Both the position numbers and the translations under genes were made by a program. This document shows, in pieces, positions 14,664 through 21,663 of a DNA stretch of 64,000 nucleotides. Numbering within the stretch: position 1 is the stretch's first letter; each line of letters begins with the position of its first letter. The notes under the pieces were generated by a model that was not told the DNA's origin, ran no database searches, and saw nothing but the letters and a program-made list of their open reading frames with translations. The stretch covers positions 124,001 to 188,000 of the forward strand of contig JAVKEJ010000052.1 in the NCBI GenBank assembly GCA_040221475.1, given 5' to 3'. This DNA comes from WLXB01 sp040221475. GTDB lineage: Bacteria > Pseudomonadota > Alphaproteobacteria > Rhodospirillales > Rhodospirillaceae.

Positions 14664-14713
14664 CAGGGCTGTGATGGCTCTGATGCCCTGGCTAGCCAAT
14701 TTAAGGCGCATTC

Positions 14714-15490
14714 ATGTTAAGTGATTTGCTCGTCATAAACGTGTTTCACTTCTTACTAGTGTTCGCACGTTTAGGAGTGGTTTTTTTGCTTATGCCAGGT
14801 ATTTCTGCTGGCTACATACCCGTTAGGATTCGCCTCATCCTGGCTCTTTTAGTGACCTTACTGACTCTGCCTCTGGTGCAGCAATACCTTCCGGAGCAAC
14901 CAGAATCTTCTGGCCTCCTTGTCAAGCTGATCTTCCTTGAAATGATGGTGGGGGCGTTTATTGGCGCTATTATTCAGACGGTAATGGCGGCTTTGGATCT
15001 TGCCGGTCTCAAAATAAGTCAGGCTGTTGGCCTGATGAACGCCTTCGTAGATGATCCGGTGAGTGATACCCAAAGCGCGATTATTATCGGCTTTCTAAAC
15101 ATGATTGTTGTTATTCTTATTTTCTCGACCGGCCTTCATGCTTTGATGATCATGGCAATCGTCGATAGTTATACTTTAATGATGCCGAACGATCCGCTGA
15201 TGACCGGCGACATGCTCAACATGTTGGCCTCGGCTTTGACTGAGGCTTTTCACGTTGGAACACGTCTGGCGTCACCATTTCTGGTATACTCATTGGTGTT
15301 TCAGGTGACGATGGGCATTATGTCGCGATTGTCGCCTCAAATGAATGTCTTTTTTGTCGCGTTGCCGATCCAACTTTTGCTGGGTTTTGCCCTGCTTACG
15401 ATCGCTTTACCAGCGATTATGATGACGTTCTTGCATTACTTCGAGAGCAATCTGATCTCGCTTCTGTTGCCAGGAGTAAACGGTGTCTGA
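14714..15490 (+). CDS. fliR: Flagellar export gate protein FliR
   Basis: FliR is the single-copy subunit of the FliPQR gate. The 258-residue product is of family length and consists of multiple membrane helices, with the conserved EMMVGAFIGAIIQTVMAALDLAG and PQMNVFFVALPIQLLLGFALL segments. Its last eight bases overlap the GTG start of flhB, so the two are translationally coupled. Confidence 0.95.
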   Translation: MLSDLLVINVFHFLLVFARLGVVFLLMPGISAGYIPVRIRLILALLVTLLTLPLVQQYLPEQPESSGLLVKLIFLEMMVGAFIGAIIQTVMAALDLAGLKISQAVGLMNAFVDDPVSDTQSAIIIGFLNMIVVILIFSTGLHALMIMAIVDSYTLMMPNDPLMTGDMLNMLASALTEAFHVGTRLASPFLVYSLVFQVTMGIMSRLSPQMNVFFVALPIQLLLGFALLTIALPAIMMTFLHYFESNLISLLLPGVNGV

Positions 15491-16556
15491 CGATAAAGAC
15501 TCAAAAACAGAGCAGCCGACCGCGAAGAAAAAGGGCAAGGCGCGGAACGACGGTAATGTCCCACAGCATCAGGAGTTAAAAACCTTTTCAATGCTTCTGG
15601 CGGGCTTGGTGGTGATTGGCCTAATCGCGCCTCAATTGGCTGCTGACATGGCTGATTTTCTGAAGATGTTTTTGCAGAGACCACACACCCTTTCTCTGGA
15701 AGCGGAGGGGGTTCGGTATCTTATTTTTAATGCAGGTCTCAAGGTTGCGGGATTGCTTGCCTTTGCTATGGCTATCTTTGTTGTCGCTGCGATAGTTCCA
15801 CCGCTCTACGTAAACGGGTTTATGTGGACCCCAAAAAAGATGGAGATGAAGCTCTCAACATTGAGCCCGATCGCAGGTGTCAAAAGATTTATCTCTACCC
15901 AAACACTCGTGGAGTTTGGAAAAAGCCTGGCAAAGATTACTGTCGTGGCTATTCTTGTTGCTTTCGTCGTTATTCCTTTGTTCCGCCACCCAGACCAATT
16001 GGTTGACCGGGACCTCATGATAACTTTGGGCGAGATTCACTGGCTCGTCATCATTGTACTGTTCCTGGTTGTGTTATTTATGGGGCTGATCGGCATTATC
16101 GATTTGACCTATCAAAAGTGGCATCACAACGAAAAACTCAAGATGACCAAGCAGGAAGTCAAAGACGAGAGAAAGAATGCCGAAGGTGATCCCAAGATTA
16201 AGGCCCGTATTCGAAATATTCGGATGCAAAGACATCGCCAAAACATGATCGCGAATGTGCAACGTGCGAGTGTGGTTATTACCAATCCAACGCATTATGC
16301 CGTAGCCTTGAGATATGAAATGGATGATATGCATGCGCCCGTATTGGTTGCGAAGGGAGTGGATTATCTTGCCCAGCGCATTCGACAGGCCGCTGATGAG
16401 CATGAAGTGCCTATTGTAGAAAACCCGCCGCTCGCTCGTGCTCTATATGCTGCTGTGGAAGTTGATCAAGAAATCCCGCCGGAGCACTATAAGGCTGTTG
16501 CCGAGGTTATCGGTTACGTCATGCAGTTAAAGGGCAAGGTTGCGCGCGCATCTTAA
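15483..16556 (+). CDS. flhB: Flagellar export switch protein FlhB
   Basis: FlhB is the export gate component whose self-cleavage switches the substrate from rod/hook to filament. The 357-residue product has a Lys-rich N-terminus with the family motif KTEQPTAKKKGKARNDGNVP, four membrane helices (about 33-55, 85-110, 145-165, 185-207), a basic linker, and the autocleavage motif NPTH at N268-H271. It starts with GTG overlapping fliR by eight bases. A second, free copy of its C-terminal domain is encoded at 12477-12815. The last 17 bases overlap the start of cckA. Confidence 0.96.
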   Translation: MSDDKDSKTEQPTAKKKGKARNDGNVPQHQELKTFSMLLAGLVVIGLIAPQLAADMADFLKMFLQRPHTLSLEAEGVRYLIFNAGLKVAGLLAFAMAIFVVAAIVPPLYVNGFMWTPKKMEMKLSTLSPIAGVKRFISTQTLVEFGKSLAKITVVAILVAFVVIPLFRHPDQLVDRDLMITLGEIHWLVIIVLFLVVLFMGLIGIIDLTYQKWHHNEKLKMTKQEVKDERKNAEGDPKIKARIRNIRMQRHRQNMIANVQRASVVITNPTHYAVALRYEMDDMHAPVLVAKGVDYLAQRIRQAADEHEVPIVENPPLARALYAAVEVDQEIPPEHYKAVAEVIGYVMQLKGKVARAS

Positions 16557-19059
16557 ATCAATAATCGCCACCGCTCTTGCTATATTTGCGGTCATCGGTT
16601 TAGCAGTTAACGCCACAACTCCATTGGTTTCTTGGTCAGTTGTCGCTGTTGTTGCGTCTGTACTTTTTATCATGCTGCCAGTGATGTACTGGTCCGACAT
16701 CTCTTCGCCACCATCGCGACAGCAACAGCTTAATACTGTTACTGCTGTTTTTGAGTCAGCGTCTGGACCTAGGCTCGTGACGGACGAGGAAGGGCACGTA
16801 CTTTATCAAAATGCATCCGGTCAAGAGTGGTTGGCGAACAACCGGCCAATAAGTCGGTTATCGCATCTAGCAGCTGAGGAATACGATGGGGGTGAACTGG
16901 TTGAACGCCTGCGCCAGGCTATCGACTCAGGTTTGTCTGAGAAACTAGAAATTCCACTTCGTGGTGACATGCCAGAACCTGATTGGTATCAGATTTCTGT
17001 CCGGCCTATGGAGACCTTACCTGATTTATACGTTTGGTCACTGGAAGACGTGACGGCACAAAGAGCCATCAATGATGTACTTAGCCGTGAGCGGCAAGAC
17101 CTTGCTGACTTTCTCGATTTCATGCCAACGGGCGTTTACTCGGTCGATGTTGATGGTGCCTTTCACTATGTAAATCAACGATTTGCCGAATGGCTTGGTT
17201 ATACAGCTGACCAAATCATGGATCTCTCTTTAGATGACGTTTTGGCCGGTTCAAAACGTCCGGATCCAGACGGAGAATGGCAAGGACGGGTCCATTTTCG
17301 CACGTTAAATGGCGACGTGATTGATGCGTTGGTGTTTCAAGGGACCTATGATGATGCTGGTGTGACGCGGACCAGATCGCTGATTATGCGCGACGTCAGC
17401 GAAGTGACTCAAACACGACAGGATTTAAATTCCTCTGGATTCCGGAGTTTGCTCGATTCCGCGCCAGTTGCGACAGCTTTAACAGAGGCCGATGGGACGA
17501 TCAGTGATTGCAACCGGTCATTTGCGCAATTGGTCGCTCGCGAGAGAGAAGCGGTCATTGGGTCATCTCTGTCAGACTTTCTTATAGATGATGATCACCG
17601 TGTCTTTCGCAGCGAGTTTGATCGTCTTGTTGATGGACGATCTGACAACGCGCAGGTCGATGTGCGGCTTGTGCAAGCGGCAGGTAATACATCAAAACAA
17701 GTTTCAATATTTTTAGGGCCATTATCAGGGGTGGCAGCATCCGCAGCAGGAGAAGTGGATGGGGCTGTAGTTCATGTGATTGACACTACGGAACAAAAGA
17801 ACTTGGAAGTGCAATTTGCACAAGCGCAGAAGATGCAGGCCATGGGTCAATTGGCGGGTGGAGTCGCCCATGATTTTAATAATTTGCTGACCGCGATGAT
17901 CGGCTTTTGTGATTTATTGCTGCAGCGCCATGCTGCGGGAGATCCATCTTTTGCCGATATTATGCAGATCAAACAGAATGCTAACCGGGCAGCTAATCTG
18001 GTTCGACAGCTTCTTGCCTTTTCGCGTAAACAGCCATTGCAGCCAAAAGAACTGAATTGCACTGATCACCTTACAGAACTCTCACATTTGCTAACGCGGC
18101 TCATTGGGGAATCCATAGAGTTTAACTTGGTGCACGGACGTGATCTTGGGCTGGTTCGGGTTGATCCTGGGCAGTTTGATCAGATTATTATCAATCTTGC
18201 GGTCAATGCGCGAGATGCTATGGCTGGTGGTGGAACTTTAACAATTGCCACTGACACGCAAATCTTTGAAGCGCCGACTCAGTTGGGGGCTGAGCAAGTT
18301 CCTGCTGGTCGTTATGTAAAAATTTCTGTGACAGATACAGGCAATGGCATCGCCAGAGAGGATTTGGGGCGGATATTCGAGCCATTCTTTTCTACAAAAC
18401 AGGAGACTCCAGGCGCAGGTACTGGGTTAGGTCTCGCAACTGTTTACGGAATTGTGCGGCAAACGGGTGGCTTTATCTTTGTGGATTCCTCGCCCGGTCA
18501 AGGTGCCCAGTTTACGATTTACTTACCAAGACTAGAGCCCGAGACGAGCGAGACAGGGGCGAGTGAGAAAACGGATAGTCTCGCAAGACGAGTCGAATTT
18601 CAATCGGACGAAGATCCTGTGGCGCTGGCCGGGAAAATTGGCGCTGCCCTTGCTAAAAGCCCAAGCAAAGGCGATCTCTCTGGCAGTGGAACCGTGCTTC
18701 TTGTAGAGGATGAAGACGCGGTTCGTGTGTTTGCTGCCAGAGCCCTTAAGAATAAGGGGTACGATGTTTTGGAAGCGCGTACGGGTGAGCAAGCCATGGA
18801 GATGCTGCAAGAGGGAACCCCCTTGGACTTGTTGATTACCGATATGATGATGCCGGGGATGGATGGTGGAACGCTCGCACGTTTCGTGCGCGTCGAGAGA
18901 CCGGAAGTTCGTATTATTTTAATCTCGGGTTATTCAGAGGAAGTTGCTCGGGGTGATGTCGTTGATAGTCCCGATATACACTTCTTACCCAAACCGTTTA
19001 GTCTCGGGCAGTTGGCGACAAAGGTGAAAGATGTTTTAGCTGGTCCTTCCGGACAATAA
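16540..19059 (+). CDS. cckA: Hybrid histidine kinase CckA (cell-cycle phosphorelay)
   Basis: CckA phosphorylates, through ChpT, the cell-cycle and motility regulator CtrA. The 839-residue protein has two N-terminal membrane helices (about 5-45), PAS-type domains (about 65-175, 185-290 and 295-420), a HisKA domain with H444 in GGVAHDFNNLLTA, a HATPase domain with NLAVNARDAM and GTGLGLATVYG, and a C-terminal receiver with phospho-acceptor D768 (LLITDMMMPGMDG). Sequence around the His and ATPase boxes is that of CckA. The start is TTG at 16540, inside the end of flhB, with AAGGGCAAGG as ribosome-binding site. Being last in a flagellar operon links its expression to export-gate genes. Confidence 0.9.
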   Translation: MRAHLKSIIATALAIFAVIGLAVNATTPLVSWSVVAVVASVLFIMLPVMYWSDISSPPSRQQQLNTVTAVFESASGPRLVTDEEGHVLYQNASGQEWLANNRPISRLSHLAAEEYDGGELVERLRQAIDSGLSEKLEIPLRGDMPEPDWYQISVRPMETLPDLYVWSLEDVTAQRAINDVLSRERQDLADFLDFMPTGVYSVDVDGAFHYVNQRFAEWLGYTADQIMDLSLDDVLAGSKRPDPDGEWQGRVHFRTLNGDVIDALVFQGTYDDAGVTRTRSLIMRDVSEVTQTRQDLNSSGFRSLLDSAPVATALTEADGTISDCNRSFAQLVAREREAVIGSSLSDFLIDDDHRVFRSEFDRLVDGRSDNAQVDVRLVQAAGNTSKQVSIFLGPLSGVAASAAGEVDGAVVHVIDTTEQKNLEVQFAQAQKMQAMGQLAGGVAHDFNNLLTAMIGFCDLLLQRHAAGDPSFADIMQIKQNANRAANLVRQLLAFSRKQPLQPKELNCTDHLTELSHLLTRLIGESIEFNLVHGRDLGLVRVDPGQFDQIIINLAVNARDAMAGGGTLTIATDTQIFEAPTQLGAEQVPAGRYVKISVTDTGNGIAREDLGRIFEPFFSTKQETPGAGTGLGLATVYGIVRQTGGFIFVDSSPGQGAQFTIYLPRLEPETSETGASEKTDSLARRVEFQSDEDPVALAGKIGAALAKSPSKGDLSGSGTVLLVEDEDAVRVFAARALKNKGYDVLEARTGEQAMEMLQEGTPLDLLITDMMMPGMDGGTLARFVRVERPEVRIILISGYSEEVARGDVVDSPDIHFLPKPFSLGQLATKVKDVLAGPSGQ

Positions 19060-19066
19060 CTCCAGC

Positions 19067-19201
19067 TTAATCTGCGGCGTCTTCTATGCGTTTGCCAGCG
19101 CCCTGCATATCTTTACCTATGCCTTCTACGGTGTTGCATCCTGCAAGACCAAGCAAGCATCCAAATGCAACAGTAGTGATGATCAAGCGCAGCAACGTCA
19201 T
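19067..19201 (-). CDS. Entericidin A/B family lipoprotein (copy 1)
   Basis: A 44-residue prelipoprotein, MTLLRLIITTVAFGCLLG then LAGC. The lipobox LAGC gives a mature protein starting at Cys22, with the family motif CNTVEGIGKDMQGAGK and a short acidic end. Entericidin-like lipoproteins are tiny outer- or inner-membrane lipoproteins, in E. coli tied to stationary-phase lysis, elsewhere of unknown role. It lies head-to-tail with a second copy 83 bases away and converges on cckA. An AAGGGGACG ribosome-binding region lies before the ATG. Confidence 0.85.
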   Translation of the reverse strand: MTLLRLIITTVAFGCLLGLAGCNTVEGIGKDMQGAGKRIEDAAD

Positions 19202-19284
19202 GCAAGCGTCCCCTTCGATAATTTTATCAGCTAAAAATTTTAGAGTTACATAAGCCCAGGAAGTAAAGAGGCAAGAGTAACAAT

Positions 19285-19416
19285 TTACTCCGCAGCTTCT
19301 TCCGTTGTCTTGCCAATAGATTGAATATCCTTACCCACGCCTTGAACCGTATTGCAGGCGCTGAGCCCCAATAAGGCTGTTAATGTAATAGCAATCAGAA
19401 AAGAAATTTTTGGCAT
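19285..19416 (-). CDS. Entericidin A/B family lipoprotein (copy 2)
   Basis: A 43-residue prelipoprotein beginning MPKISFLIAITLTALLGLSA with the lipobox LSAC and mature start at Cys21, then CNTVQGVGKDIQSIGKTTEE. It shares about half its mature residues with copy 1, so the two look like an old tandem duplication. It is divergent from recA with a 241-base gap, so it likely has its own promoter, which may also be read into copy 1. Confidence 0.85.
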   Translation of the reverse strand: MPKISFLIAITLTALLGLSACNTVQGVGKDIQSIGKTTEEAAE

Positions 19417-19555
19417 TTTATGTGGCCCATAAAGTTTTGAAGACGAAATGATTAGCATTACAGCGCTACAGACTACAATAATTCAAAGCATTTTGATGGT
19501 AATTCCCGGGAAACCCTCCTCTAACCCTTTGTTTTTTATAAATTTTACGAATATT

Positions 19556-19570
19556 GTTCTTATAATGTTC
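19556..19570 (+). promoter_or_regulatory. LexA (SOS) box of recA
   Basis: GTTCTTATAATGTTC is a perfect match to the alphaproteobacterial LexA box GTTC-N7-GTTC and lies 88 bases before the recA start. A second, one-mismatch copy in the other orientation, GAACAAAGTAGGTAC, is at 19588-19602. Together they place recA under SOS control. Confidence 0.8.
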
Positions 19571-19657
19571 TTTTTTCTGGACAGTGAGAACAAAGTAGGT
19601 ACATTAGTTCTCATTGCACACAGTTAACGAGCAGATTAAACACAGAGGGAGGCGACG

Positions 19658-20755
19658 ATGGCCGAAGCAAATCTTAGGGTAGTGGAGAACAAGGGCGGCA
19701 TGGATAAAACCAAGGCTTTGGATGCGGCTCTTTCGCAGATTGAGCGCTCCTTTGGTAAGGGCTCAATCATGCGTTTGGGCCAGCGCACTACGGCTATCGA
19801 CATTGAATCTATCCCAACGGGATCTCTTGGGCTTGATTTAGCACTTGGCATCGGTGGGCTTCCCCGTGGTCGGATTGTTGAGATCTATGGTCCGGAAAGT
19901 TCTGGTAAAACGACTCTCGCCTTACATGTTATCGCAGAAGCCCAAAAATTAGGAGGAACCTGCGCTTTTGTTGATGCAGAACATGCGCTTGATGCAGGAT
20001 ACGCCCGTAAACTTGGTGTTGATCTTGATGCGCTTCTGATTTCACAACCGGATGCCGGAGAACAAGCACTTGAGATCTCTGATACGTTGGTGCGGTCTGG
20101 AGCAATTGATGTCCTCGTTGTTGACTCGGTTGCGGCGCTCACCCCACGCGCTGAACTTGAGGGCGAGATGGGCGATCATCATGTTGGATTGCAGGCGCGT
20201 CTTATGAGTCAGGCTTTACGCAAGTTGACGGCCTCTGTTGCACGCTCCAACACCATGATCATCTTCATCAACCAAATTCGCATGAAGATTGGCGTTATGT
20301 TTGGTAATCCAGAAACCACAACGGGCGGGAATGCCCTTAAGTTTTATGCGTCTGTTCGTCTCGACATTCGCCGGATTGGCCAAATTAAAGATCGCGATGA
20401 AGTTGTGGGGAACCAAACACGAATCAAGGTGGTGAAGAACAAGGTGGCTCCACCATTCAAGCAGGTTGAGTTTGATATTATGTATGGCGAGGGCGTGTCT
20501 AAGATGGGCGAGTTGCTCGACCTTGGCGTCAAGGCTGGTATTGTTGAGAAATCTGGGTCTTGGTTCTCTTGCAATTCAGAGCGCATCGGCCAAGGCCGAG
20601 AGAACGCTAAGACATTTTTAAGAGAGCATCCTGATATGGCGGCTGAAATTGAGCGCCAAATTCGCGTCAATGCTGGCCTGATTGCCGACACTATGATCGG
20701 TGATGTTGAGCCCTCTAACAATGAAGATGAGTCTGAAGCGCCAGCTGCAGAATAG
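19658..20755 (+). CDS. recA: Recombinase RecA
   Basis: RecA pairs homologous DNA and activates LexA self-cleavage. The 365-residue product has the Walker A motif GPESSGKT at residues 78-85, the core with MAEAQKLGG-type helix and LLISQPDAGEQALEI, the L1/L2 loops around EGEMGDHHVGLQARLMSQALRKL and FINQIRMKIGVMFGNPETTTGG, and an acidic C-terminus. A strong GAGGGAGG ribosome-binding site precedes ATG 19658; the N-terminus is about 12 residues longer than in E. coli. Two tandem hairpins follow the stop. Confidence 0.99.
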   Translation: MAEANLRVVENKGGMDKTKALDAALSQIERSFGKGSIMRLGQRTTAIDIESIPTGSLGLDLALGIGGLPRGRIVEIYGPESSGKTTLALHVIAEAQKLGGTCAFVDAEHALDAGYARKLGVDLDALLISQPDAGEQALEISDTLVRSGAIDVLVVDSVAALTPRAELEGEMGDHHVGLQARLMSQALRKLTASVARSNTMIIFINQIRMKIGVMFGNPETTTGGNALKFYASVRLDIRRIGQIKDRDEVVGNQTRIKVVKNKVAPPFKQVEFDIMYGEGVSKMGELLDLGVKAGIVEKSGSWFSCNSERIGQGRENAKTFLREHPDMAAEIERQIRVNAGLIADTMIGDVEPSNNEDESEAPAAE

Positions 20756-20780
20756 AATACCCGGCCCCCTCGGGTCCTTG

Positions 20781-20858
20781 CAGCGGCGAAGCCCCCTCAG
20801 TTCGCCGCTGTCCTTCCTCGGAACAGCAGTGTCCTCTCCTCAGGTCACTGCTGTTTTG
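20781..20858 (+). terminator. Two tandem hairpins after recA
   Basis: CAGCGGCGAA/TTCGCCGCTG forms a perfect 10-bp stem with a 10-base loop (20781-20810). A second 10-bp stem AACAGCAGTG/CACTGCTGTT (20822-20855) follows and ends in a short T-run (TTTT). The second is the more likely intrinsic terminator; the first may aid it. Confidence 0.65.
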
Positions 20859-20983
20859 GCGTTAAGGGCGTGTTTGGTCAGGCGCATTTGGTCAAAGGCT
20901 TGCATATAAACAAGCCTTAACTCAGACTCTTGTGATCACGTCAATGACTGGCGAAGACTGCCATGCGTTAAAGGAATTTTAGA

Positions 20984-21457
20984 ATGAGCAAGTTTGACAG
21001 AGCCTATTATCAGAAACTTGTTGAAGACGACTATTTTGGCAATGTTATGAAAGAAGATATTTCAGCAGCTTGCGCCTGTTTCACAAAAGACTCCGAAGTC
21101 GTTATTTATCATGGTGATAACGAGGTCCGCCGTTTTTATGGCTCTCCCAAGGGAGATCAATTGCCATTGGCGGCATTTTACGATCACCTTCTTGGCAACT
21201 ATGACGCATTGTTTGAGCATTTTGAGCATACTGTGGATGTTGAGGCACAGCGCTGTGCTGCCAATTTTCTTGTCACGCTGACACCTAAACCTGGCTCAGC
21301 CTATGAGGACACAGGAACGCTTACATTAAATAACTCGAATTTCTTTCGCTGTCGCGATGGCAAGATTTATTACATGGTCATTTATTATGCTAACCCCACT
21401 TTGGGGGCTAAATTGGGAACTCAGACCGCAAGCCCGACTGGGTTTCCTAAAAAATAG
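20984..21457 (+). CDS. NTF2/SnoaL-like protein
   Basis: This 157-residue soluble protein has the layout of the NTF2-like alpha+beta cone fold: N-terminal helices (RAYYQKLVEDDYFGNVMKE), CACFTKDSEVVIYHGDNEVRRFYG, a helix AFYDHLLGNYDALFEHFEH, and beta strands ending GTLTLNNSNFFRCRDGKIYYMVIYYANP. Family members are isomerases, cyclases or binding proteins, and the sequence alone does not show which. It stands alone between recA and alaS with an AAAGGAA ribosome-binding site. Confidence 0.7.
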   Translation: MSKFDRAYYQKLVEDDYFGNVMKEDISAACACFTKDSEVVIYHGDNEVRRFYGSPKGDQLPLAAFYDHLLGNYDALFEHFEHTVDVEAQRCAANFLVTLTPKPGSAYEDTGTLTLNNSNFFRCRDGKIYYMVIYYANPTLGAKLGTQTASPTGFPKK

Positions 21458-21663
21458 TGTAATTCTCCTAAATACTGACGGTGCTTAGCATTGCGGGAGC
21501 ATATAGTTATGAGCCGCATTGATGAGCGTTTCTGGACAGTATCAGTGTGAAGCGTTAAAACCCAGGTTTTCTGGCTATTAATAGCCATATCCTTGAGTGT
21601 CTAAGGATAGAGTTTGCCAGAACTTAGCGCGATAGCGTGAGTTCCTTTGTAGTGATGGATGTT

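Noticed and set aside
19622..19640. CtrA box before recA (two TTAA words)
   Set aside because: The spacer is eight bases, not seven, and the site lies inside the leader next to the ribosome-binding site.
21458..21663. T-box or other riboswitch before alaS
   Set aside because: No T-box sequence, no strong terminator/antiterminator pair and only a small palindrome were seen.
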